From contig CALWKX010000019.1 of the NCBI GenBank assembly GCA_944381375.1, positions 51,111-115,110 of the forward strand: a stretch of DNA of 64,000 bases, read 5' to 3'. A program made the translations under genes and the position numbers. How positions within the stretch are numbered: position 1 is the stretch's first letter; the number at the start of each line of letters is the position of its first letter. The notes under the pieces are model-generated. The model made no database searches, was not told the DNA's origin, and was given only the letters and a program-made list of their open reading frames with translations. This DNA comes from an uncultured Lachnospiraceae bacterium (lineage in GTDB: Bacteria; Bacillota; Clostridia; Eubacteriales; Anaerofustaceae). This document shows, piece after piece, positions 29,575-38,509 of this stretch.

Positions 29575-30450
29575 ATGAAAAGCATTACTATCGACTGTGC
29601 GGCCAAAATAAATATAGGCCTTGATATAATCAGAAAACGAGACGATGGTTATCATGATATAGCAACTTTGATGCATTCGGTAGCTTTATTTGATTCTGTT
29701 GAATGCATAAAAAGCAAAAATACTTTAATCGAATGTAATGACCCGTCTTTAGATTGCGGCAAAAGCAATATTGTTTATCAATGCATAGAATCGATGAGAG
29801 AAATCTATTCTATCAATGATTCTATGAAAGTAAAATTATCAAAAAACATACCTGTCGGCTCGGGACTCGGAGGCGGAAGCTCCGACGGCGCAGCCGCCTT
29901 AGCTGCATTTGCCAAACTTTATGATATAAGCATAACTGTTCAAATGCTTGCAAAAATATCTTCAAAAATCGGAGCAGACATACCTTTTATGTTCTATGGA
30001 GGTTTATGCTTGTGCGAAGGTATAGGGGATATAATTACTCCTCTCGGAAATGCCGCTAATTACTTTGCAGTAATCATAAAACCAGATATATGCGTATCTT
30101 CCGCAAATGCTTACCGTGAAATTGACCAAAGCTCATATAAAAGCAAACCTACGGATTTTGTCAAAGCAGCAACAACTCTGAAAGCAGGAAAGCTTAATTT
30201 ACTAAAAGACAATTTATACAACTGCTTTGAATATACAGCGGAAAAAAAATATCCTCTTATAACAAAAATCAAAAACGACCTTTATGAACAATACGCTCAA
30301 TTTGCTCAAATGAGCGGGAGCGGATCTGCAGTTTACGGTATTTTTGAATGTGAAGCTAATGCAAAGCAAGCTTTCGATAAATTAAGTATTATACATAAAA
30401 AAATATATCTTGCCAAACTTTGCGATAAATCACTTTACATACGCAATTGA
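29575..30450 (+). CDS. ispE: 4-diphosphocytidyl-2-C-methyl-D-erythritol kinase
   Basis: GHMP kinase of the non-mevalonate isoprenoid pathway. AAKINIGLDIIRKRDDGYHDIATLMH near the start (the substrate block), the ATP loop PVGSGLGGGSSDGAAAL near residue 95, and AQMSGSGSAVYGIF near 247. Length 291 aa is normal. It follows gatC after only 5 nt with no separate promoter visible. Confidence 0.95.
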   Translation: MKSITIDCAAKINIGLDIIRKRDDGYHDIATLMHSVALFDSVECIKSKNTLIECNDPSLDCGKSNIVYQCIESMREIYSINDSMKVKLSKNIPVGSGLGGGSSDGAAALAAFAKLYDISITVQMLAKISSKIGADIPFMFYGGLCLCEGIGDIITPLGNAANYFAVIIKPDICVSSANAYREIDQSSYKSKPTDFVKAATTLKAGKLNLLKDNLYNCFEYTAEKKYPLITKIKNDLYEQYAQFAQMSGSGSAVYGIFECEANAKQAFDKLSIIHKKIYLAKLCDKSLYIRN

Positions 30451-30556
30451 TTCGGGAAAAATCAGCCAATACTTGTAAAGCAGCAGAAAATTTATCCCGC
30501 GGCTTTTCTGATTGCCTTTAACAGATTAAACTAAACAGATTTTGTTCAATAGCAAT

Positions 30557-31033
30557 ATGAATTATATAATTCGAGAAATGAAAAACAGTGAATATTATTT
30601 ACTGGAAGATTTTTTATATACCGCAATATATATACCGAAAGGTGCTGATGCTCCTTTGAAAAATATAATAAAATCTCCCGAACTTTGGGTATACGTGCGT
30701 GATTTCGGCAAATCAAAGCATGATATGGCTATCGTTGCAGAAATAAACGGAAACATCGAAGGAGCAATTTGGTCGCGGATTATGAATGATTATGGACATA
30801 TAGACGACAAAACCCCTTCTCTTGCCATGGCCGTTAACAAAGAATTCAGGGAAAACGGCATTGGAACAGAATTGCTTAAAAATATGCTTGTCTCATTAAA
30901 AGCAAAAGATTATCCGAAAGTGTCTTTATCAGTACAAAAAGCCAATTATGCTGTGAATATGTATAAAAAAGCAGGATTTGTTATAGTAAAAGAAAACAAA
31001 GAAGAATATATAATGGCTGCCTTGCTTTCATAA
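30557..31033 (+). CDS. GNAT family N-acetyltransferase
   Basis: 158-aa protein with an acetyl-CoA-binding motif A, LAMAVNKEFRENGIGTELLKNML near residue 88 (the V-x-x-x-R-x-x-G-I/x-G form), and a C-terminal AVNMYKKAGFVIVKEN motif B. The substrate is unknown. I prefer ATG 30557 over the in-frame TTG at 30542; neither has a strong ribosome site. It lies 106 nt after ispE. Confidence 0.88.
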   Translation: MNYIIREMKNSEYYLLEDFLYTAIYIPKGADAPLKNIIKSPELWVYVRDFGKSKHDMAIVAEINGNIEGAIWSRIMNDYGHIDDKTPSLAMAVNKEFRENGIGTELLKNMLVSLKAKDYPKVSLSVQKANYAVNMYKKAGFVIVKENKEEYIMAALLS

Positions 31034-31399
31034 ATTTATAAAAAATAAAGCATTAGGCGATGAAATCCCCTGTAAATACAGACTTTATTGCCTGTTAATG
31101 CACCCAAAAGCACATGTATTTTTGACACTTTGGTGCTCAAATTGTGCCCGAATTTCTTGCGGCGATATAAAATTATACAAGCAAATGTAAGAAATATCAT
31201 AATTATCAAGAGCAAAGCACTCTTTTCTTTCGTCCTCTTGTTTGCCATGCAATCATAATTATTTGTATTTGTCAATGGCGACCAATTCTCGTTCATCTTG
31301 ACCATTGACGAGCACAAAGGATTATGCTATTTATCGGAGGGACAGAAGAATTTACAACTTGACAGTAAAATATATCATAAAGAATTAACAAACTTGGAT
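31034..31399. other. Intergenic, doubtful small frame
   Basis: Contains one minus-strand frame (31036-31317) that would encode about 90 residues with one hydrophobic segment (ALLLIIMIFLTFACIILY) between basic stretches. It has no ribosome site, no family likeness and would start at TTG, so I do not call it a gene. GTCAATGG (31271) and CCATTGAC (31302) form an inverted repeat within it. The stretch borders the broken lipoprotein gene and looks like decayed sequence. Confidence 0.35.
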
Positions 31400-31904
31400 T
31401 TAGTAGAGTTCATTTCCGTTTGAATCCAAGAAAACATACTCAGACGGCACTCCATTTGTATAGAATACATATGGGTAACAATCATTTTCAATAACTTCGT
31501 CATATGTCCCAGTACCATCTGTAATGCGAATAGTCTTGCACTTTGGATTATTTATACAAAATGAATAACCTCGTCCCCATTGCAGAATACACACATCACT
31601 ACATCTTTCGTCCATAACGATGTTAAAGGAACGAATAAACTTATATTCTGCTTCACCCGTGACTTCACACTCTATCGGAAAATAGGTGTGACCTTGGTAC
31701 TCATTTCCAGAAATATACCAAATGAGTACTATCGCCATCGCCACACATACCAGCATACTTGATTTCTGCATCGTCAGCATTTGCAATGGGAATTTCCTCT
31801 CGTACTTTGTCAATCAATGCCTCGGTTCCGTTGTAAATTTTGGTACACCCAACCAATGATAAAATCATTATAAGTGTCAAAAGGATAAATACATTACGGT
31901 GCAT
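31400..31904 (-). pseudogene. Frameshifted lipoprotein gene
   Basis: Starting at ATG 31904 the product opens MHRNVFILLTLIMILSLVGC, a clear lipoprotein signal with a lipobox (LVGC) at residue 20. The frame continues to STHLVYFWK and then stops. The protein plainly goes on in the +1 frame from SGNEYQGHTYFPIECEV to a stop at 31400 (about 100 more residues, with four cysteines and a VFLDSNGNELY tail). A one-base insertion in the TATATTT stretch near 31712 would explain it. The intact product would be about 165 aa, anchored outside the membrane. I do not recognise the family. Confidence 0.65.
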
Positions 31905-32418
31905 TTTTACGGAACGGAAAGGGAACCTCTTTCCTATACTTGCTATGGAACTTTTGCAGTCCTTTTCCTCGGCTGTGATTTTTGGAAAGGAACAGAATAA
32001 AAAGACATCTTAACACCTCATACTCATTTTGTGTTGTAGGAAATGTTACGCAGTTAAATATTGATTTGTGGGTAAAGGTATAAACTCCTTACCACATGAA
32101 AATCAAATCTGTAAAGCCTTTATAAGCAGAATTGAGTTTTTAAGTCATTGCCTAACTTATTGTATGGTGTTGCAGATATTATTTCTGTGATGCCAAAATG
32201 GCGTCCAATCTTGCAAAATCACCTTATACAGATATACAAAGAGATATATTACTTCACACGGAAAACATTTATTTTAAGCCATTTTTACGCATGCTTATAA
32301 ACACCTATGGAAAGTTATAAAGGAATTTCTATCTACAAAATCAATAAAAAATTACTTTGTAAATAATCTCAATAACAAAACAGCTCGCATAGCTATATGT
32401 CATTTTTTTTGCTTTTGA
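31905..32418. other. Intergenic, no gene seen
   Basis: About 510 nt upstream of the broken lipoprotein gene. The minus-strand lipoprotein frame stays open for about 25 codons above its ATG (ending KRFPFRSVK), which may be a trace of a lost upstream gene. I see no other supportable frame or RNA. Confidence 0.35.
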
Positions 32419-32430
32419 TCAAGCTGTTTT
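32377..32430 (-). terminator. Possible terminator of the MFS/M20 operon
   Basis: AAAACAGCT (32377-32385) pairs with AGCTGTTTT (32422-32430), 36-nt loop, across the MFS stop codon; the minus strand continues GTTATT. The long loop makes it weak. Confidence 0.35.
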
Positions 32431-33585
32431 TCTTTTTATATAAAATTTATATAACGGAATAAAAACGCATCCGGTAAGCGTAATAAATCCCATTATTATA
32501 AAGCTTATGTTCATACTGTATATATCTGCAAAATAGCCTGCAAGTATAGGTCCCAGAGTCATGCCGACGCCATAGACAGATTGAAAAAAAGATACGGCGG
32601 TTGAGCGAAGCGAAACATCTACATCATTTACCGCTAAACTTGTCAATACAGGCGTAAGAAGCCCGCGCGAGAAACCGCCGCATGCCGTGATTATTAGTAT
32701 AAGCGCTATATTATCAGTAAGTATTGTCGTAAATAAGCTAAAGGCCAATAAAGCAAAGCTTAATATCGCCGTATTATCCTGACCAAGCTTATTTTTGAAA
32801 AATGTGCCTGAAAGATATGAGGCAAATATCCCCGGAAGAGAAGCGCATGAGGAAACTAAACCAAGCACAAAATTACTCGCACCAAGATCTCTCAAAATAT
32901 TTGGCACAAAGCCAAAAACACTTGTATATAAGGCAAGCTGCATAAGTATCGCACAAGCCGAATAAAACAAAAGATTTGTGTTTTTTAATAAGCCCGCAAA
33001 CTTCTGAAGCGATGGTTTGACGGTCTTTTGTTTTTCTTCCTTTAACTGGAAGCAAAGAATTAATCCGATAAGGCCGACAGCAGCTGCAACTACAAAAGTA
33101 ATTTTTTCATTAAAATACTGCGCAATCAACCCTCCTAACAATGTTGCGGAAACTTGACCGAAAAACATTATCGAATTGCTCGTGCCTATCGCGCTTCCCT
33201 GCTCTTGTTTTGAATAATAGCTCGTATACATAGTCATATATATAGCCCAACAAGAAGCAGCAACTCCGGCGCCGCCACGGCAAAGAAGCAAAAGAAACGG
33301 TGTTTCAGATATGTAAAAACCAACATTGCTTAAAAAGCCTACAAGCATTCCGGCTATAATTATAGGCTTTCGTCTGCCGATTATATCTGACAACATTCCT
33401 ATAGGTATCCTCAATATCAGCTGAACCAGCCCATAGGAGCTAAGAATAGCGCCTACCACAGTATAATTAATTCCAAGTCCTTCGCAATAAGGACTCAATA
33501 TTGGGGTATAAACATATATTGAAAACCAAAGTATGCCTATTGTCCATATCATAAAAAATCTTGAACGTTTGTCTGCTTCTATCAT
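32419..33585 (-). CDS. MFS transporter
   Basis: 388-aa major-facilitator protein with about 12 predicted membrane helices. The motif-A region between helices 2 and 3 reads RIPIGMLSDIIGRRKPIII near residue 58, and GGFSRGLLTPVLTSLAV near 300 lies in the second half. A drug or small-metabolite exporter type is likely, but the substrate is unknown. It lies 20 nt after the M20 amidohydrolase gene, so the two are probably co-transcribed and may handle the same compound. Confidence 0.9.
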   Translation of the reverse strand: MIEADKRSRFFMIWTIGILWFSIYVYTPILSPYCEGLGINYTVVGAILSSYGLVQLILRIPIGMLSDIIGRRKPIIIAGMLVGFLSNVGFYISETPFLLLLCRGGAGVAASCWAIYMTMYTSYYSKQEQGSAIGTSNSIMFFGQVSATLLGGLIAQYFNEKITFVVAAAVGLIGLILCFQLKEEKQKTVKPSLQKFAGLLKNTNLLFYSACAILMQLALYTSVFGFVPNILRDLGASNFVLGLVSSCASLPGIFASYLSGTFFKNKLGQDNTAILSFALLAFSLFTTILTDNIALILIITACGGFSRGLLTPVLTSLAVNDVDVSLRSTAVSFFQSVYGVGMTLGPILAGYFADIYSMNISFIIMGFITLTGCVFIPLYKFYIKRKTA

Positions 33586-33605
33586 ATAGCCTCACAAATT
33601 AATTA

Positions 33606-34724
33606 TTAATATAGATTTTTCAGTATATTTATATAGTATTCTACTCCTGAGTCCAACACGCTTTCATCAAAACCGAAACGAGAACTGTGAAGAGGTTCTT
33701 CATGATATTCATCTCTTATGCCCAAAAGCATCATCACGCTCGGCTTTTCCAAAGCAAAGTATGCAAAATCCTCCGTAAGAGTTGTTTTTTTCGCAATCAC
33801 AGCATCATTTTTTATTATATTAAAAATTTTTTCGGACAATTGCGTATCATTTAAAAGAGGAGGATAAGTTACAACAGGCTCAAAGCTGATTTTGCAGCCT
33901 GTTTTCATTGCTGTTTCACCACATATTTTTTCTATATCTTTAAGCATATCACATCTTTTTTTCATGCTGTATGTTCTGATTATGCCGCTGATTTGACAGT
34001 TTTCAGGAATAATATTCATGGTAGTCCCCGAATTAAAACTGCCTAAAGACATTACGCCCTCTTCATTTTTTATCTTCTCTGATATATTTGCATTAAGTTC
34101 ATTAATAAGACAAATGCCGGCCATAAGAGCACTTTTCCCTTTTTGAGGATCAGCTCCGTGGCATGAAACGCCTTTTATATTGAAATAAAGCTCAGCTCCT
34201 CCTGCAAAAAACTCTCCCGCGCGAAGCGCTATATAACCTTTTGGATAGTCAGGCGAAAGATGCATCGCCAAAACGTACTTTACATTGTACCTTTCAAAAA
34301 TGCCTTGAGAAATTACTTCTTTTGCTCCTCCGGGACCTTCCTCAGCCGGCTGAAATATCAAAAGTACATTATAATCAAAAATTAAATTTTCAACAGCGAT
34401 TTTTGCAGCCAACGACAAAAGCATGCTCATATGCGCATCATGCCCGCATGCATGCATCATTCCCTCATGCACGGATTTATAATCAATATCTGTTTGCTCT
34501 TTGATTTTAAGTCCGTCCATATCGCTTCTCAACGCTATCGTTTCAGCCTTATTCATATCAATAAAGCAAACAACGCCTGTTCCTGCGCATTTCTCAGGTT
34601 CATATCCCAGCATTGTCAAATAATTGATTATATACTGCTGCGTCTTGAATTCACAAAAACCTGCTTCGGGTATTCTATGCAATTCATGCCTTATTTCAGC
34701 CGTCGACTTTAAATCTGATATCAA
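33606..34724 (-). CDS. M20 family amidohydrolase (N-acyl-amino-acid or N-acetyl-diaminopimelate deacetylase)
   Basis: 372-aa zinc/manganese hydrolase. Metal ligands fit in HACGHDAHMSML near residue 92, AEEGPGGAKEV near 127, AMHLSPDYP near 153 and the C-terminal HSSRFGFDES near 348; the dimerisation domain spans about 170-280. Known relatives remove acyl groups from amino acids. The gene is divergent from the riboswitch-led dap operon whose DapH makes N-acetylated intermediates, so N-acetyl-diaminopimelate deacetylase is an attractive function; pairing with an MFS transporter speaks for salvage of acyl amino acids instead. Both remain open. Confidence 0.85.
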   Translation of the reverse strand: MISDLKSTAEIRHELHRIPEAGFCEFKTQQYIINYLTMLGYEPEKCAGTGVVCFIDMNKAETIALRSDMDGLKIKEQTDIDYKSVHEGMMHACGHDAHMSMLLSLAAKIAVENLIFDYNVLLIFQPAEEGPGGAKEVISQGIFERYNVKYVLAMHLSPDYPKGYIALRAGEFFAGGAELYFNIKGVSCHGADPQKGKSALMAGICLINELNANISEKIKNEEGVMSLGSFNSGTTMNIIPENCQISGIIRTYSMKKRCDMLKDIEKICGETAMKTGCKISFEPVVTYPPLLNDTQLSEKIFNIIKNDAVIAKKTTLTEDFAYFALEKPSVMMLLGIRDEYHEEPLHSSRFGFDESVLDSGVEYYINILKNLY

Positions 34725-34823
34725 TTTACTAACTCCGGTTCTTAATTCATTAAGTTTATCATAAATATAAAATAATTACATACTGAAAACTAAAAAAAAT
34801 CAGACTGTAAAGCAAAAAATACT

Positions 34824-34851
34824 TTGCTTTTTATATATAAGCTGATATAAT
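34824..34851 (+). promoter_or_regulatory. Promoter of the lysine operon
   Basis: TTGCTT (34824-34829), 16-nt spacer, TATAAT (34846-34851), starting RNA near 34858, just ahead of the riboswitch. Confidence 0.65.
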
Positions 34852-34865
34852 CTATTAAAACCATA

Positions 34866-35033
34866 CAGAGGCGCGGTTTAAATAAATACCTTAATTGATT
34901 CGGGCGCACGGATATGAGATTAAGGGAAAGGAGAAACCGCCGAGAAGATGATAAGTGCGCCATTGTTGTTTTCGGGCCTGAAGATGAAAATTCTCAGGAC
35001 TGTCATCTGATAAAGATGGAGAGCTGCCGGTTA
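34866..35033 (+). promoter_or_regulatory. Lysine riboswitch (L box)
   Basis: Conserved L-box strings occur in the right order: AGAGGCGCGG (34868), AAGGGAAAGGAG (34922), CCGCCGAGA (34937), GGACTGTCATC (34998) and GATGGAGAGCTGCCGG (35015). The five-stem junction binds lysine; bound lysine should favour the terminator just downstream and switch off asd-dapA-dapB-dapH. GCCGG at its end can pair with CCGGC of the terminator as antiterminator. Confidence 0.92.
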
Positions 35034-35047
35034 GTCTTTTTAATATT

Positions 35048-35069
35048 ACCGGCTAAGCGCCGGTTTTTT
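35048..35069 (+). terminator. Riboswitch expression-platform terminator
   Basis: ACCGGC (35048-35053), loop TAAGC, GCCGGT (35059-35064), followed by a T-run to 35069. Formed when lysine is bound. Confidence 0.85.
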
Positions 35070-35096
35070 ATTTACATATAAATCAGGAGTTATAAA

Positions 35097-36101
35097 ATGA
35101 AAAAGTACAATGTTGCAGTAGTGGGCGCTACAGGTGTAGTAGGAAGAAAAATGACTGAAGTTTTGCAGGAACGCAAAATACCCGTTGAAAATTTTTATCC
35201 CATGGCATCAAAAAAATCAGCGGGCAGCAAGGTTGAGTTCAACGGAAAACAGTGGACTGTCGAGGAACTGACAGAAAACTCATTCAATAAAGATATTGAT
35301 TTTGCGCTTTTCTCCGCAGGAGGTTCAACAAGTGAAAAATACGCTCCTATAGCGGCAGAAAATAATGTTGTAGTAATAGATAATTCTTCGGCATGGAGAA
35401 TGGATAAAAACGTTCCGCTTGTAGTGCCGGAGGTTAACGCCGAAGCGGCATTAAAACACAACGGTATAATAGCAAACCCGAATTGTTCCACAATACAGGC
35501 TGTTGTAGCATTAAAACCTATATACGACAATTACGGCATAAAAAGAATTATATACAGCACGTATCAGTCGGTTTCAGGTTCCGGTCTTAAAGGAATCAAA
35601 GATTTGGAAGAAGGCATAAAAGGTTGCGAACCGGAGTTCTATCCTGTACAAATAGCTTTCAACTGCATACCACATATCGATGTATTCTTTGAAAACGGCT
35701 ATTCAAAAGAAGAACTTAAAATGATCAACGAGACTCAGAAAATTTTTGATGATTATGACATCAAAATTACGGCGACTACAGTAAGAGTTCCAGTATATTA
35801 TGCTCACAGCGAAAGCATTAACGTTGAGACGAAAAAACCATTCGACATAAAAGATATATTCAGGACATACGATGAAATGAAAGGCGTAGTTCTTATGGAC
35901 GATCTGGATAATTTAATCTACCCAACGCCTGTGGAAGCGGCCGGCAGCGATGAAGTATACGTTGGCAGAATAAGAAGAGATTTTTCTATTGAAAACGGTC
36001 TTAATATGTGGGTAGTAGCTGATAACGTAAGGAAAGGCGCGGCGACCAACGCAGTACAAATAGCGGAATATCTTATTTCTCAGGGAGAATTTGACAAATA
36101 A
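35097..36101 (+). CDS. asd: Aspartate-semialdehyde dehydrogenase
   Basis: Reduces aspartyl phosphate to aspartate semialdehyde, at the branch to lysine, threonine and methionine. NADP loop VVGATGVVGRKM near residue 8; catalytic cysteine in NPNCSTIQAV near 127; YQSVSGSGLKGIKDL near 158; the substrate-binding arginine in TTVRVPVYYAHSES near 225. Length 334 aa is normal. AGGAG lies 9 nt before the ATG. First gene behind the lysine riboswitch. Confidence 0.97.
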   Translation: MKKYNVAVVGATGVVGRKMTEVLQERKIPVENFYPMASKKSAGSKVEFNGKQWTVEELTENSFNKDIDFALFSAGGSTSEKYAPIAAENNVVVIDNSSAWRMDKNVPLVVPEVNAEAALKHNGIIANPNCSTIQAVVALKPIYDNYGIKRIIYSTYQSVSGSGLKGIKDLEEGIKGCEPEFYPVQIAFNCIPHIDVFFENGYSKEELKMINETQKIFDDYDIKITATTVRVPVYYAHSESINVETKKPFDIKDIFRTYDEMKGVVLMDDLDNLIYPTPVEAAGSDEVYVGRIRRDFSIENGLNMWVVADNVRKGAATNAVQIAEYLISQGEFDK

Positions 36102-36117
36102 TAAGGCAGGTGACAAT

Positions 36118-37002
36118 ATGTTATTCAAAGGCGTAGCTACAGCTCTTGTGACTCCTATGCAAGATGACAAAATCAATTACGATAAACTCGGACAGCTTAT
36201 AGAAATGCAAATCAAAGCCGGCATAGATGCTGTTGTAATATGCGGCACTACAGGCGAAGCTCCGACTATATATGACGAAGAAAAAAAAGAACTTTTTGAA
36301 AAGAGTGTTGAATTCGCCGATAACAGAATACCTGTCATTGCCGGTACGGGTACAAATAATACTTCGCACATAATACACCTTTGTGATTATGCGCAAAAAG
36401 CCGGAGCAGACGGATTCCTTATAAATAACCCTTATTATAATAAATCCAGCGATGAAGGTATAATAGCAAATTACGAAGCGATATCAAAAAATGTTGATAA
36501 ACCTATAATTATATACAATGTACCCTCAAGAACAGGCAAAAACATCAGCGCTGATCTTGCAATCGAACTTTGTAAAATAAACCATGTGGAAGGATTTAAA
36601 GAAGCAAGCGGCGATATATCACAAATCGCGGAGATCATGGCAAGAAAACCAGACAACATAAGCATATATTCAGGAAACGATGATCAGATTCTGCCTATTC
36701 TGGCGCTTGGAGGAGACGGAGTAATATGCACATTATCCAATATCGCGCCAAAGCTTTGCAAAGAAATCACAGATAATTTCTTTGCTGGGAATCTTAAACA
36801 GGCAAGAGAAAAACAATTTGAAATATTAGATTTATTCAAAGCAATGTTCATCGACTGCAACCCAATTCCCGTAAAAACGGCCATGAATATGCTCGGCTAT
36901 GATGTAGGTCCTATGCGTCTTCCTTTAGTGCCTTTGAGCGGAGCAAAGAAAAAAATCGTTTATGATACCCTTATTAAGTATGGCTTTGAAGCATCTATGT
37001 AG
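36118..37002 (+). CDS. dapA: 4-hydroxy-tetrahydrodipicolinate synthase
   Basis: Condenses aspartate semialdehyde with pyruvate. TIM barrel with CGTTGEAPTI near residue 42, IIYNVPSRTGKNI (tyrosine of the catalytic triad) near 130 and the Schiff-base lysine in GFKEASGDI near 160. I start it at ATG 36118, behind AGGTGA, not at an earlier in-frame ATG at 36091 inside asd; this gives 294 aa and the usual MLFKGVATALVTP N-terminus. Confidence 0.97.
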   Translation: MLFKGVATALVTPMQDDKINYDKLGQLIEMQIKAGIDAVVICGTTGEAPTIYDEEKKELFEKSVEFADNRIPVIAGTGTNNTSHIIHLCDYAQKAGADGFLINNPYYNKSSDEGIIANYEAISKNVDKPIIIYNVPSRTGKNISADLAIELCKINHVEGFKEASGDISQIAEIMARKPDNISIYSGNDDQILPILALGGDGVICTLSNIAPKLCKEITDNFFAGNLKQAREKQFEILDLFKAMFIDCNPIPVKTAMNMLGYDVGPMRLPLVPLSGAKKKIVYDTLIKYGFEASM

Positions 37003-37014
37003 AAAGGACTTATA

Positions 37015-37782
37015 ATGAAAAAAATCAATCTTATGGTGGCCGGGGCGCTTGGCGCTATGGGACAGACTTTGATCCAATGCATAAACGAGTCGGAAAATTT
37101 TAATCTCACCTGCGGATTTGACAGAAAAACGCTCAAACTCAGTGAATTCAATATTTATTCTTCAACGCATCATATTGACGAAAAAATCGACTGCGTTATA
37201 GATTTTTCGCATTATACAGCAGCTAAGACAATAGCGGAATTCTGCATAAAGAACAAACTGCCTCTGGTAAGCGCCACGACAGGACTCAGTGAAAATGACG
37301 AAAATTTTATAAAAGATGCATCACGCTATATAGCCGTAGTAAGAAGCAAAAATTATTCTTACGGAGTGAACGTACTTAATAAGATTATATCTTATGCAGC
37401 CAAACTATTATATGAAGATTTCGATATAGAAATTATTGAAGCCCATCATAATAAAAAAGCAGACGCGCCTAGCGGCACTGCTCAATTACTGGCAGATACA
37501 ATAAAAAATTCCGTTAATTTTGAAGGGGAATTAGTATACGGACGATACGGCAAAGAATGTAAGCGTAAAAAAGGCGATATCACTGTACATTCGGTACGAG
37601 GCGGAACTATACCTGGAGAACACGAAGTTGTTTTTTGCGGAAACGATGAAATAATCAAGATATCACACTCAGCTTTGAGTAAAAAAATATTTGCGATGGG
37701 CTCTTTAAAAGCCGCTGCATTTATAATCGGAAAAAGCAATGGTTATTACACCATGGAGGATATAATAAATATTAATGAATAA
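37015..37782 (+). CDS. dapB: 4-hydroxy-tetrahydrodipicolinate reductase
   Basis: NAD(P)H-dependent reductase of lysine/meso-diaminopimelate synthesis. Nucleotide loop [14 protein letters not shown] near residue 8; VDFSH equivalent [10 protein letters not shown] near 60; the active-site block [17 protein letters not shown] near 140. Length 255 aa is normal. AGAAAGGAC precedes the start, and the stop overlaps dapH by 8 nt. Confidence 0.96.
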   Translation: MKKINLMVAGALGAMGQTLIQCINESENFNLTCGFDRKTLKLSEFNIYSSTHHIDEKIDCVIDFSHYTAAKTIAEFCIKNKLPLVSATTGLSENDENFIKDASRYIAVVRSKNYSYGVNVLNKIISYAAKLLYEDFDIEIIEAHHNKKADAPSGTAQLLADTIKNSVNFEGELVYGRYGKECKRKKGDITVHSVRGGTIPGEHEVVFCGNDEIIKISHSALSKKIFAMGSLKAAAFIIGKSNGYYTMEDIININE

Positions 37783-38491
37783 CGAATATGATTTTACGGA
37801 CCCTTACGATTTAGCACGATTTTTAAAAGATTCTAAAAAAACAACTCCGGCAAAACTATATATAAAAGGCAATATAGACGAAATCGCTCTTTCAAAATAC
37901 GAGTATTACGGAACCAACGGTTCTTATATTATATTCTGCGAATACAGTCAGGCGCAGACTCTTATCAAAAACAACAAAAGAAAAATCGAACATTACCGCA
38001 TTGAGCAGGACAGGCGCAACAGCGCCGTAGCGCTGCTCGATACGGGAACTTTAGATGCAAGAATAGAGCCGGGAGCTTTTATCCGACAAGGAGCAATCAT
38101 CGAGAAAAATGCCGTCGTTATGATGGGAGCGGTAATAAATTTGGGCGCAGTAGTAGGCGAAGAAACGATGATAGATATGGGCGCTGTTTTGGGTGCAAGA
38201 GCGCAGACGGGCAAAAGATGCCATGTAGGAGCAGGCGCTGTGCTTGCAGGAGTATTGGAGCCGCCCAGCAAAAGCCCTGTAATTCTTGAAGACGATGTTA
38301 TGATAGGAGCGAACGCTGTTATACTCGAAGGTGTTAAAGTAGGCAAAGGCGCTGTAGTCGCAGCAGGAAGCGTTGTAACAAAAGATGTAGCTCCAAACAG
38401 TGTTGTAGCAGGCAGCCCTGCAAAATTAGTCAAAATGAAAGACGAAAAAACGCTTTCAAAAACAGAAATACTTGATGATTTAAGAAAATAG
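37775..38491 (+). CDS. dapH: Tetrahydrodipicolinate N-acetyltransferase
   Basis: Acetylates tetrahydrodipicolinate in the acetyl branch of lysine synthesis. A DapH-type N-terminal domain (about 1-85, [20 protein letters not shown]) is followed by a left-handed beta helix of hexapeptide repeats ([40 protein letters not shown]). [15 protein letters not shown] is the family's loop. Length 238 aa is normal. The acetyl route also needs an N-acetyl-DAP aminotransferase and a deacetylase; the latter may be the nearby M20 gene. Confidence 0.95.
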   Translation: MNNEYDFTDPYDLARFLKDSKKTTPAKLYIKGNIDEIALSKYEYYGTNGSYIIFCEYSQAQTLIKNNKRKIEHYRIEQDRRNSAVALLDTGTLDARIEPGAFIRQGAIIEKNAVVMMGAVINLGAVVGEETMIDMGAVLGARAQTGKRCHVGAGAVLAGVLEPPSKSPVILEDDVMIGANAVILEGVKVGKGAVVAAGSVVTKDVAPNSVVAGSPAKLVKMKDEKTLSKTEILDDLRK

Positions 38492-38509
38492 CTTATAAAG
38501 GAGATTATT

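Noticed and set aside
31036..31317. A ~90-residue frame with one hydrophobic segment
   Set aside because: TTG start without ribosome site, no recognisable family, and it lies in degraded sequence.
31700..31730. Programmed +1 frameshift in the lipoprotein gene
   Set aside because: The slippery context does not resemble the known prfB-type site and the slip would require a poor re-pairing; a plain one-base insertion explains it better.
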